A stretch of 64,000 bases of DNA from Strigops habroptila (taxonomy: Eukaryota > Chordata > Aves > Psittaciformes > Psittacidae): positions 48,632,744 through 48,696,743 of the forward strand of contig NC_044279.2 of NCBI RefSeq assembly GCF_004027225.2, given 5' to 3'. Shown here piece after piece: positions 13,301 through 23,800 of the stretch (position 1 is the stretch's first letter; every line of letters starts with the position of its first letter). Both the position numbers and the translations under genes were made by a program. A model generated the notes under the pieces. That model was given only the letters and a program-made list of their open reading frames with translations. It searched no databases and was not told the origin of the DNA.

Positions 13301-16300
13301 CTCAGGTGCCACAATGCTCAAAAGTGAAAAAAAAAAGAAATGAGTCCTGACATCCCGGAAGATAACACATGTAGTTTTTAAACTATCAGGGAAAACGATG
13401 GTTTCCAAGCCACTACAGTTTTAGAAAACATCCTAAATAAACTGCAAAAGGAAAACATTAATTTCAAAAGCTCAGGTTGTTCAATGACTTGCTGAAATAA
13501 AACAGGAAAGTTGAGGATAACTTTAGAGTAAGGACAGGAGATGAATAAACAACCTTGTAAGATCACATGCAGAGATAGAGCCGAGTAACTCTAATGAGAG
13601 TTGACATGTTAGAGGGTTAAAGGGACATTAAACCCTGTAGGTCTCATTTTTTGAATCCTTGAAAGCAATGAAGTTGATTGGAAAAGTCATGTTGATTTTG
13701 TTTATTCTATTTGTGCTATGTTTCCCCCCCCTTCGAATTACTCTTTTGACATTAAAATACACTACATGCTTCTCATTGCTGTCAAATCAGATTTCAAGCC
13801 TAAGCTATACATTCTGCCCACATTAAATAAGCTGTATAGATTCACATATAAGGACTGTTTCTTCAGCAAGAAATAATAAATGTCAAACTCATAACTCTGA
13901 GCTTTTGTTTTTCCCTTTTAAAGGCAAAGCGCATACTTGAAGACAGCACAATAGTTCCAGGCAGAAAATGAGTAAATGCGCATTCATCAGCACTGTATAT
14001 AAAGAATATGCAGTACATGAGAAAGCAGTGAGAGGAGAACAGCTATAAATGAAGGTTAAAACCAGCATACAGGTTGGTCACTACAATAAGATAATTTTTT
14101 AATTATCTAGAAGTACTTAAAATAAGTGCTACAGTTCCTTAGTTCTAACAAGGCCAGATTTACATATACATTTTCAAATATGCAAGCAACAGTTATGGCA
14201 GAACTCCTTCACCTATCACTGAATTACATACAGCCCCTGGACTGAGATGTACTGAAACAATTTTGTAGAGGAACTAGAAAAAAGATATATAGCAAGAAAC
14301 AGAATATGCACTGCATTGCTTAGAAAGGCAGAAGGCAAGCTGAAGCAGTTATGGCCAGGTTATCAATGTTAGACCCTTCACGTCTCCCCATGAACAGGAT
14401 CTGTGTTTTGTATTTCTCTCCATACCATAGTCCCTTCAAACAGCACAGTATCTCTTACAGAGAGTCCTGCATATCAAGCTGAAGTCACTCCTACCTTCAA
14501 ATCCTACTTAAAAATACTAAATCAATGCAGATGATGCTGTACCAGGTTGGTTTGGTTTTTTTTTAAAGATACATTAAAGAATACATTTTTAAAGATACAT
14601 TAAAGATACATCTTTTTAAAGATACTTTAAAAGAAGACACAAGAGAGAGACACTCAAGCCCTCAAGTTAAACTGAAGGAAGAGGCAGAAGGATTTCTAGG
14701 CATTTCAAGTTCCATCTGAAGCCCTTACACGTGATGATAAGGTTTTTACTGAAATGCTGTGTTGCCAATCAGGTGTCAGAAAGCTATCTTATGCAGCCCA
14801 AATGAGTAATAACTGAACCCACAATGAAATAATCTCAATGTAGGAAATAGCTCCTATAGATCATAGGGCTGAAATTAAAATCTAGGAGTTGGTAAATTTT
14901 TGTGTGAGCAATAGTTTTATAAAGAATGTCTGTATATTTCAGGAGCTAAATTCTGCAGCAATACAAAGAGATGGACATTAAACTTTCAGAACTGTCTTCT
15001 GGAAGTCCTCAATCATTCCACACCCTGCCTATGAGCTCTTTAACCGAAATGTCAAAAGCTGTCATCACACTGTCAGCAGAATCGTGAATCACTGAATCAC
15101 AGAATGGTTAGATCTGGAAGGGACCTTAAAAATCACTTAGTTCCAACCCCCCTGCCACCAGCGGGGATGCCTTCACTAGACCAGGTTGCTCAGGGCCCTG
15201 TTCACCTGGCCTTGAACACTGCCAGGGATGGGGCAGCCACAGCTTCTCTGGGCAACCTGTTCAGTGTCTCAGCACCCTCACAGTGAAGAATTTTTCCCCA
15301 ATATCTAATCTAAATCTACCCTCTTTCAGTTTAAAGCCATTCCCCCTTAGTCCTGTCACTAAAGTAGATAGTAAAATGAAAAATAAAATAAAACAGATGC
15401 TAAAAGTTTGAAATAACTTAGTGTTTTCTTGCAGTTCAACTGTACTTGTGGTCACCCAGTCCTAAAACCTTCCCTCCTTTCACTTGTGACTGGGTACCAG
15501 GCAGGCAGACCCAGTGGGTGTTCTGCTTATTTCACCTGTTCCCCATATATTTTTTTAATCCTCATATAATCCATCAGCCACAGAATACTCTTTGTCCCTT
15601 CTTCAACAGCCTTCACATACCCGTCAGCTTCCCTCTTCCTGCCCACCAGGACTCTCTCTATGCCTTCCCCATCAAATCCCTTACTAAAATTCACATTTTC
15701 CGTGAAACTATCGCACTTTCTTCTTACTGATATCCCTCAGCATCCCTTTCTCTTTTGCTTCCTAAATGACTTTGTTCAGCAGAACCACTTTTTCCTCCTC
15801 ACCTTCCCCTCAAACACCATCAAAACATAAACTAAACTAAAAGAAACTCAGTCACACAACCTTATCTCTGGAAGTCCTGAAATCACTATTTAGTGCTGAA
15901 AACCTACCCAACTTTCTGCAACTTCGTACCGTATCAGATTTTAACAGCCCAGCTCTAAGCTCTTGAGCACCCCCTAACACATATCTTTTTATTTGCACAG
16001 CTGTTTAACTCTTAAAAGAGCAGGGGTGGGTTGCAGTATCAGCGCATGGTGCAAACACACAAGGCAGCTATTAAGCAGAGATGATATCCCGCTTTATTGC
16101 ATGCTTTTCGAGATCTGAACAAAATGAGTCCCGTCATATATATTAAAAATGGGAACATACTAAGCAGAAAGATGCATTAAATAGCTTTTTATTTTCCAGT
16201 GAATTCTGATTAATTAAGAAAGACCAGATAACTTAATTACAGTATGATTTGGATTGGAAGGGACCTTAAAGATCATTTAGTGCCAACCCCCCCTGCCATG

Positions 16301-17435
16301 GGTAGGGACACCTTCAGTGCTGGACTCAAGTAACGATTTGACATATTTGAGAGGAAAACACCGAGAATAAGGTTGATGGTTTTGCTTGAGATCTGTGTAT
16401 TGCTTTTCTCTTTAGAACACCCCCCACCCCAATCCTTACAGGAAGCACTTCGCTGCTTCGGGTTTACACTGTAATTTGTTGTGTTTCCACCCAATATACC
16501 ATAACTTACACATGACACCTTTTCAACGTGGAAACGACTCCTATTCTCATTTTTAAGAAGACTGAGAAAGGAATCTACTCATCTAACAGATGGGTGAACG
16601 AATGCACTAACGGCACACAACCGCGCTGCCAAATAAACAAAAACTAAGAGCAACTCCCTCAAACACGGGGAGCTCTTGTTTTAAATGAAGAATTTGCCTT
16701 GCAGCTCTTTTAGCCATAAAATCTGGCAGCGGACAAGAGAAAGGGGAGGAAAGGTAAGGAAAGCACCGAAGTAGGTCATTTCAAACCAGCAGCTGGCAAG
16801 CCCCGGAGGGAACGCTCTCCAGCACCCCTGCCCCTGCGGGAGGGCTCCAGCCGGCACCAGCCCGACCAAGGCAGGTATAACTGGAAGCAAAGCCGGAGCT
16901 TTTGCGCTGACAAACTTCGGCAGCGCCGCGAACTCAGCCGGAGCAACAACCCGAACCCCAGCGCCGGCCGGCGGAGGCTCCGCGCGGGTTCCACCCGCCG
17001 CCGGCTCAGCCCCACGCGACGGGACCCGCTCGCTCCGCCGCCAGACAGGCGAGACCGGACGGAGCCGCCCGTGTGCGCGGGGAGCCCGCACAGCCCCGAG
17101 GCCACACGTCTCCGGGGGCAGGGGAGAGCGGAGCGCCTGTAGCGGACCCCGGGGTAGTGCTGCCCCTCGGGTCGGCAGCGGGGTGCGCTCGGGCCGCCTC
17201 CCCGCACTTCCCTCAGGGCGAGGGGGGAACGCAGCGCCCGGCGCCGCCGCGGCGGTGTTGGAAGCAGGGGGGGAACGGGGCGCAACCAGGACGGCACGTC
17301 CTTTATCCCTCTCCTCACCGCCGCGGCGCCGGGCCCCGCTGGCCGCCACGGGGTGAGGCGAAGCTGCCGGCGGGCCGGGCGGAAGGGAACCGCCGCTCCC
17401 CAAACTTTCCCCGGACACTCACCGGCGGAGCTCAT
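4934..17435 (-). CDS. FGD6: FGD6, N-terminal part (joined exons 1-2, partial gene)
   Basis: Partial coding sequence, complement of join(4934..7373, 17423..17435). FGD6 is a FYVE, RhoGEF and PH-domain protein that activates Cdc42 and acts in actin and membrane-trafficking control; this role is family knowledge. The window encodes only the long, mostly disordered N-terminal region, residues 1 to about 817 of a protein that is about 1,430 residues in human. Recognition rests on the start MSSAEIKKPPVAPKPKF, three APKP motifs, the block IPKKPQRHSLPAAGVLKKAA, KPVWKLPHPILPFSGN and CAPEYENVRHYEEIPEYENL, all of which I recognise from vertebrate FGD6. The DH, PH, FYVE and second PH domains lie to the left of position 1. 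The gene is divergent to VEZT, and the same head-to-head pair is known in mammals. Confidence 0.95.
8170..8720. repeat. Low-complexity G/T-rich tracts
   Basis: Several separated runs of TTTGG and GTTTGTTT type (near 8175-8225, 8375-8430, 8590-8610 and 8695-8730), followed by an A-rich tract at 8754-8783. The FGD6 transcript would read them as A/C-rich. They look like simple sequence rather than a single element. Confidence 0.6.
14564..14630. repeat. Short imperfect tandem repeat, unit about 12 nt (TAAAGATACATT)
   Basis: Five successive copies of TAAAGATACATT or close variants, separated by short T-runs. It lies in FGD6 intron 1 and is probably a minisatellite-like expansion. No function is indicated. 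Confidence 0.75.
15079..15361 (-). repeat. CR1 LINE 3' fragment
   Basis: The plus strand shows the reverse complement of a CR1 3' end: degenerate 8-mers (GAATCACTGAATCACAGAAT), then GGAAGGGACCTTAAA, CCAACCCCCCTGCC, and the TTCTCTGGGCAACCTG and AAGAATTTTTCCCCAATAT blocks. The copy is 5'-truncated near 15361. It has the same orientation as FGD6 transcription. Confidence 0.9.
16243..16316 (-). repeat. CR1 LINE 3' fragment, short
   Basis: About 75 nt carrying the GGATTGGAAGGGACCTTAAA, GATCATTTAG and CCAACCCCCCCTGCCATGG blocks of the CR1 3' end, read in antisense on the plus strand. Heavily 5'-truncated. Confidence 0.85.
17423..17435 (-). CDS. FGD6: FGD6 coding exon 1 (13 nt: M-S-S-A plus one base)
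   Basis: Start codon at 17435-17433 in a good context (CACCATGA, A at -3). The exon encodes Met-Ser-Ser-Ala and the first base of a Glu codon, then meets a strong donor CCG/GTGAGT at 17422. Joining it to the acceptor at 7374 gives MSSAEIKKPPVAPKPKF, matching the known FGD6 N terminus except that human has Thr-Ser at positions 2-3. Frames that read on past the donor into the CpG island (for example 16776-17435) are intron read-through. The 5' UTR lies to the right, inside the CpG island. Confidence 0.9.
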
Positions 17436-17542
17436 GGTGGTCCCCAGGCGCCGCGGCGGCCTCCCCCTCGTCCCTTACGCCACGGCCCCTCTGAGGGCTG
17501 AGGAGAAGGAGCCCATTGTTCCCCCGCGCCGCCACCCAGCCA

Positions 17543-17557
17543 CAGCAGCAGCAGCAG
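17543..17557. repeat. (CAG)5 trinucleotide run
   Basis: Five CAG units on the plus strand, about 108-122 bp upstream of the FGD6 ATG. They would be CTG in an FGD6 5' UTR if that UTR reaches this far. The run is short and in a GC-rich setting. Confidence 0.8.
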
Positions 17558-17719
17558 CACCCCCCGCCCGCCGCCGCATTCCGCCCCGCGGCTGCCGGCA
17601 CACTGAGCGCCCGCAGCGCCCGTCGGCAGACTCGCCGCCGCCGCAGCACAGCGGCGCCCCCTGCCGGGCCCGCGCCGCGCACCGCACCGCCCCTGGTCCC
17701 CCGCCCGCCCCCCGGTCCC

Positions 17720-17727
17720 CCGGAAGC
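17720..17727 (+). promoter_or_regulatory. ETS-family (GABPA-like) core site
   Basis: CCGGAAGC, the usual ETS core, lies between the two start codons. Such sites are common in bidirectional CpG-island promoters. This is motif evidence only. Confidence 0.45.
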
Positions 17728-17739
17728 GGGTCTCGCGGT

Positions 17740-17758
17740 GCCTCCTGGGGGCTGTAGT
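17740..17758 (-). promoter_or_regulatory. ZNF143/THAP11-like ACTACA motif, facing FGD6
   Basis: The minus strand reads ACTACAGCCCCCAGGAGGC, matching the ACTACA-NNN-CCCAG-NNNGC layout known for ZNF143/THAP11 promoter elements. It lies about 305 bp upstream of the FGD6 start codon. Confidence 0.55.
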
Positions 17759-17817
17759 TCCCCCCGGCACCAAGCAGGGCCGGGCCGGGCGGGGAGGGGC
17801 CGCCGGCGGCGCGGCGG

Positions 17818-17838
17818 ACTCTGTTTCCCAGAGTGCCC
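17818..17838 (+). promoter_or_regulatory. ZNF143/THAP11-like motif, facing VEZT
   Basis: The plus strand reads ACTCTGTTTCCCAGAGTGCC, a close variant of the same ACTACA-type element with a strong CCCAG-NNTGC core. It ends 25 bp before the VEZT start codon, so it is in or beside the 5' UTR. Confidence 0.5.
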
Positions 17839-17850
17839 ACAGGGGGTGGC

Positions 17851-17880
17851 ATGGCGGAGAAGGATGACACCGGAGTTTGA
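17851..17880 (+). CDS. uORF overlapping the VEZT start (9 codons, MAEKDDTGV)
   Basis: An ATG at 17851 in a strong initiation context (G at -3, G at +4) opens a 9-codon frame ending at TGA 17878-17880. It overlaps the VEZT ATG (17864) in another frame. It would matter only if transcription starts upstream of 17851, which is likely but not shown. The peptide is probably not functional; the element would act, if at all, by lowering VEZT initiation through leaky scanning. Confidence 0.45.
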   Translation: MAEKDDTGV

Positions 17881-17899
17881 CGAAGAAGTGGTGTTTGAG
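17864..17899 (+). CDS. VEZT: VEZT exon 1 (residues 1-12, [12 protein letters not shown])
   Basis: The ATG at 17864 has A at -3. The exon ends on a codon boundary at GAG/GTGGGC (donor at 17900). I chose this start because it gives the conserved vezatin N terminus; the nearby ATG at 17851 is out of frame. The longer open frames through this region are CpG-island read-through. Confidence 0.93.
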
Positions 17900-20800
17900 G
17901 TGGGCGCGGGGGCCACCCGGGGCGGGTTGGGCCCGTGTCTCTCCGCCCCTCGCCGGGGCGTTGCGCCGCTGCCCCCGGGGGCGGCGTGTGCCGGGCGGGC
18001 CGAGGTGGCCGTTGGGCGTGAGGCGGGCGTGGGGCCCGGCCCGGGCAGCGCCTGCCGCGGGCGGCGGGCGGGGGAGCGGGACCTGCAGGTCCGGGCGGTG
18101 CTCGCCGGGACAGGCGGGACGGCGCGGGGTGTCCCGCGCTCCAGAGCAGCCCCGGGGCCGAAGCCGCGCCCCTCCGCGCAGGCCGTTGGCGAGAGAAGGA
18201 GCCGGGCCGGGGAGGGCTCAGCCGGGGAAGGGGCGATCCTTTGTGCGGCGGCCCGCCGGGGCTGCCCGTCCCTGCGTTTGGGGCTGCCGGCGTGGCGACC
18301 TCGGCGGGAGATCTCGGGAGGCCAGTGTCGGCGGGTGTTCCCCCTAGCTGCCTGCGCCGGCCTTGAGGAGCGTTCGGGAACCGCTGTGGGCTCAGGAGGG
18401 GCGCACGGCCGGCCGGGTTGGCGCGGTGAGGCTGCCCGCTCTGCACTGACACTGAGCTGGGGGGTCAGGGGCTAGAGGAGTAAATCCGCTGTGTAGCTGA
18501 TAAACCTGGCTTTTAAATCTGTGTAATTCACGTAAAAGGTACATTTCAGCATGCACTCACCTGTGTAGCAAGTGCTGAAACCACCTGATCTTAGAACCGT
18601 AGAATAGTTAGGGTTGGAAAGGACCCTAAGATCATCTAGTTCCGACCCCCTGCCCTGGGCCGGGACCTCCTCCTAGCGTTTGCGTTATTTACAGGGTTTG
18701 CATAAAACTTTTACAATTACATTGCATGATGCCCTGTTAGGTAGTGGGGCTACAGCATCATCTTGGCCTTATTCAAATCAATGGCTAAACACTTCTGCTG
18801 TTGCAGTTGGGTAACAAAAGTAGATCAGTTTGCAGCGGGTAAGTGTAATTGTGTCTTCATGGAGGGCACACCTGGTTTTGCAGGTGTACAGAGGAAGTCG
18901 CTATAGCGAAATACTGTCTTTAAAATGATTAATTATTATAACAGTAATAAAGCTTCTGGTTTTACCAGGATGCAAAAAGCTCCTTACGTAAGGAATTTTT
19001 TTTTTATTAGCTGTATTAAGTACTGGGCTATGATCTGTACCACAAAGTTTTGTGTTTATCCACAAGCAGCCTTGAACCCTAACAATAAAATCTGGTTTTT
19101 ATATTGCTGCTATGTTAAATTGCTTCCTTTAATGGCATCAATCCATGGTGAGAATTTGTTTCACGGATATAATGCCTGCCCTCTGCATTTCCTTCTTCAG
19201 TAAAAGTGATATTCTACAGTTCACGCAGCAGTTTCTGTTTTGATGGAAAAAGTTCTGCTGCATAGAGAGCAAAAGATCTCACTGCATGGGCATATGAAAT
19301 TTGCTTTGTGTTTTGGGAATGGATTTCCAGTGCTAGTAAAGGCTCTTTGATACATTACTGTATCAGGTATGTGTGTGTGTATATACACACGCTTATACTG
19401 AGAGACATAGTAATGTATATTTCATATATTGGGGTACAACTATAACATCAGATGAGCAACAGGAGGCAAAAAACAGGGTTTGGTTTTTTTGCTGGTTGAT
19501 TGGTTGGGGTGAAGAGCTGGTGAGATACCTGCTGATAATAACGGGTACCTTGAAACACTTGCAAAAACTATCTTCAGAAGTGCTCAGCGGGGTTCATGTA
19601 AATGTAAAGGTTCCACAGAGAATTATGAATGTACTCCACACAAGTGAGCCAGAGATGGGACTTAGCAAGGAGCTGAGAAGTATTTCGGTAGTTAATGCTA
19701 CCGTGTGTTTGTTTTTTAATTACTGTTTTAATTTTTTTCTTGGGCCTCAAACTCTCCTCCTTAATTATTTGTGGTTTCTGGTAAGCAAGGACATTTTTCT
19801 GCACCTTAGCAGGTCACTTCCCATGTTGTTCTTCAGCGGTCACTGTTGCAAGGAGGCCATCAACATCTAGACCTAGGTTGCTGTGAACAGTTGTTTCCTC
19901 TGTGCTTTTGGAGCTCTTGTGGGGAAGATATTGGTCAATACTATAAGCAGTACTGTTGTGCTGACAAATGCAGAATCAGCAAAGAAGTGGTCCTTCGTGT
20001 TTTTCATACCCAACAGAATGGGAAGGAGAGGGAAGAGAAGCAAATGGGGTAGGCTTCACCGGTTCCGCATCACAGTTATGCCCAGAGATATTTTCAACAC
20101 GTTTTGCAGGTCAGAGCTCCGTCTTACCAGGCCATGAATACATTAATGACAGCTGTCCACCTTACAGGTTTTGCAGCATCAAAACGATGATGGCCTGCTG
20201 ATAGATATTTATGAGCTTCCAAGGACTGATCATTTTTGTCACTATCAAAGTATCTTTCACATTAATGTACCTCTGAAGGAAGGGAAGCACAAACGTGGCA
20301 TCACTGCCCTGGGAAGGCAGTGTTTTTCATCCAGTTCAAGAGCCGTTGCAGATCGTTGTGATTGAATAATGGGCAATTTACTCTACCCAGTAGGTGCTGC
20401 CATGCTCTACCCAGCTTATAAGTGAATTCTTACAGCAGCCAGCCATTTTCGTTCACCAGCTGTGTAGTCCTCAGTGCTTCAGTTCCTGCATTTGTTACAA
20501 CCAGTAGCTCTTGCAATTAAAACGCTACAAATGTTGGGGGAGAGACAGAACTCAGGAAATACAGAGGTGCCCCTGATGTGCTTGGCTTGGGCTTGTCTGT
20601 CAGCAGCATGTCAAATTAAACATTGTTGCAGTGTAGAGCAGATTGTACTAAAACATGCAGGAACGATGAATGATATTCTATATTAATGTCTGTCTTAATT
20701 TATTAAGGGAGATCATGAGATAGGAAATTTGATGTTAAGTTACTTGAGATTAGTTTTTTACAAAATAAACTAGAAGTCAAAATGCTGCAGTGAGTGTAGG

Positions 20801-23800
20801 ATGTACTGCAGTTACAGCGTGCCCTGGAGTCCTCTGGAAAATTGCAGTGTTTTGTGTATTTTGAGACTGGAATTGTGTGAGGGTTTTTGTTGTTGTTTGG
20901 ACAATGACATCTCCTTGGTTTATTTTATTTTTTTTAACTTATAAATTAAAGAATATTCTTGTTCAAACTGTCTAAATTTCTGCATCGTTATTGCACCAGG
21001 AGGACTGTGTCAGAACTTCATTGCTCTGATAGTTAATAACTGCCATCTTAACTTCTGACTTGAAATTTATTCATTGCCACTTCATACCTACTTGCACTTC
21101 TGCTAATACTGTCCGTTAGAGTATATAGTTACATTTCTCTAGAATTTACATCTCCTAATGTATGCATAGAAAGCAATCTTATCCTGGCTGAGGATTTTGC
21201 TAAGCTGAATACAACATGGTTTAGTTTCCTTTTACAAAACAGATTTTCCTGTTCTTCAGTTTTGTTTGGGTTTTTTTGTTTGTTTGGGTTTGGGGAGTTT
21301 TTGCATCTACTTCAGTTTGAGTTCATCTTTCTATACCTGAACTTGGAGCATGCTACTCTGCATTCTTGCCAAGGTCTTGTACAACTATTTTCACATGCTT
21401 CTGCTGGGAATACTTTGTTTCTTGTATCCTAGGCCTACAAACAACTTTTTCAAGTCTTCATACTGTTTGACTTGGTTGTAATGGGATAGGGTAACCACTC
21501 ATGTCTGTCCTTATTTTTATCAAAAGTTTCCACATTATTGGAGAGTTCGTTTTTATTAGTCCCTCTGTAAAGTCTTGATGTTGTTTGCTCTTAAATTACA
21601 TGCCATTATCAGTAGCTACTCAAGGTCATCCAGTTCTTTTTGTATGATGTTTCAATCCTTTTCTGTGTATATGCTGTTACTTGGTGTTACTGGGAAATTT
21701 CATTAGCGTGCTTTTTTGGTAAAAGGTTAATTAAGGAAAATACAAAAGCTTTGACCAAAGACTCACACGTTAGGAACTCCATTAGTAGCCTTCTGATCTG
21801 ATAGCTTTCTGTTCAGCGTAACCCACTGTTATCTCTGCCATCTACGTATCTGGTTCCTTTCCCATCTTTTTTGCCTTAACAGATATGGCACAGTATCAAA
21901 AGACCATACCCCATATGGCACAGTACCAAAAGTCCATATAAAAACTTCCTGCATTTCCCTTATCTGGAAAAATCAGCTGCCTTGTCAAAGAAAGATTTGA
22001 GTGAGTTTGGCAGAATCTATCTCTGGTGAACCCATGTGATATCTTCTGTTATGATGATCATCTGTTTTCTCTTTTGTCTTTGAATTTTGCAAAAAAGAAT
22101 AATTATTCTCAGTAGCATGCTGCTCTTGATCAGATTCATGGGCCTGACATATTCCTGATGGGGTTGGGGTTTTTTTCTCCTTGTAAATATAGGTGCTGTT
22201 TTTGCATTTTTGCACTTCTGAGTTAACAGATTTATTAAAAATCCGTTCTGCTGCATCTTTGATCTCCTGCCTGTGCCCATTCTTTCAGAATACTGGGATG
22301 AAGGTGATCCAAACACTGCTCTTTGAGTGCATTTTCAGCTCCCTGTTTCTGCTTCCAGCTAAGTCATTTGTCCTGTATTTTAATGAGCTTGTCGAAATCT
22401 GTTTTTTACATTTGGATGGATATTAAAGCTATATTCACAGAATCACAGAGGGGCTGAGGTTGGAAGGGACCTCTGGAGGTCATCTGGTCCAACCTCCCTG
22501 CTGAAGCAGGGCCACCTACAGCAGGTTGCCCAGGATGGTGTCCAGATGGCTTCCTGACTGGGTCAGCTAAGTGGTTCTGGGGCAAGGATTGGGGCTGACT
22601 TTTGCTGCTTTCCATTTCTTGTGTGCAGGAGAAAGTTAATCCATGCAAGATTTTGTCACCAGATTGCACAAAAAAATGAGATTTTGATACTCAAAATCTC
22701 TAACTGCCACCACCTTAGGTTTTTAAGGACGCTTTCATACACAGTGTTTGAAATACAAAGTTTTGCATGTTGAACTGTAAAATATAGTACTGAACTAGGT
22801 TTGTTGTGTTGTGAGTTTTTATTATTATTATTATTATTTTATTTTAGTTAGGAAAGACAGCTTTCCTCACTTGAGACATTGTATAATTAACTCATGAGTC
22901 CTGTGCCATTCCTACAACCAATTCTGTCCATATTATTTACTTCTACAGCTTCTCTGGGCAACCTGTTGCAGTGTCTCACCACCCTCACAGTAAAGAATTT
23001 CTTCCTAATATCTTATCTAAATATACCCTTTTCATTTTAAAGCCATTCCTCCTTGTCATGTAACTACATTCCCTTGTAAAAAAGTCCCACTCCAGATTTC
23101 TTGTAGGCCCCCGTTAGGCACTGGAAGGCTCTATAAGGTCTCCTCTGAGCCTTCTCCAGGCTGAACAAGCCCAACTCTCTTAGCCTGTCTTCATAGGAGA
23201 GGTGGTTGTCCAGCCCTCTGATCGTCTTTGTGGTCTTCCTCTGGACTCACTCTCACAGCCAAAAAGGACTGTCATGGTTTAAACCCAGCTGGTAAGTCAG
23301 AACCATGCAGCTGCTTGCTCATCCTCCTCCTTCCCCCCTGCAGGCGGCATGGGGAGGAGAATCATAGAATCAAAGAATGTTTTCGGTTGGAAAGGACCTT
23401 AAGATCATCTAGTTCCAACCCCCTGCCATGGCCAGGGACACCTTCCACTAGACCATGTCAAAAGAATGTAAACCCCATGGGCTGAGATAAGAACAATTTA
23501 ATAACTAAAGTACAATATGTTACTACTACTACTATTAATAATGATGATGATGATAAGGGAAATAACAAGGGAAGAGAATAGAAAACTAAAAGGGGAAAGG
23601 AAAAATAACAATAAACACAAGTGATGCACAATACAGTTGCTCGCCACCCGCTGACCGGTACCCAGCCTGACCTGAGATCTTGCATTAAGGCCCCAGAGCT
23701 GAATGCAGTACTGCAGGTGGAGTCTCATGAGAGCAGAGTAGAGGGGCAAAATTGCCCAGTCCCTGGCAGTGCTCAAGGCCAGGTTGAATGGGGCTTTGTG

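Larger units (their letters stand above)
7374..17422 (-). other. FGD6: FGD6 intron 1 (10,049 nt)
   Basis: Runs from donor GTGAGT at 17422 to acceptor CTAG at 7374. Contents from right to left on the map: the intronic half of the CpG island (about 16780-17422), CR1 fragments at 16243-16316 and 15079-15361, a tandem AAAGATACATT repeat at 14564-14630, an exon-like block at 11098-11335, A-tracts near 10971-10985 and 8754-8783, and G/T-rich low-complexity sequence at 8170-8720. No conserved protein-coding sequence is recognised elsewhere in it. Confidence 0.85.
16780..18480. promoter_or_regulatory. CpG island / shared FGD6-VEZT bidirectional promoter
   Basis: Sharp change to very GC- and CpG-rich sequence spanning the 5' ends of both genes. 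The two start codons are 428 bp apart (17435 minus strand, 17864 plus strand) and no TATA box is visible. An ETS-type site CCGGAAGC is at 17720-17727, and ACTACA/CCCAG motifs are at 17740-17758 and 17818-17838. Long open frames on both strands here come from low stop-codon density in GC-rich DNA. Transcription start sites cannot be placed from sequence. Confidence 0.85.

Noticed and set aside
17543..17557. CAG run as a disease-type expansion
   Set aside because: Only five units in GC-rich flank; no sign of expansion.
16681..18475. Long overlapping open frames on both strands (up to about 325 codons)
   Set aside because: They lie in the CpG island, where high GC makes stop codons rare. Their products are low-complexity Arg/Pro/Gly/Ala text and they cross the known FGD6 and VEZT exon-1 splice donors.
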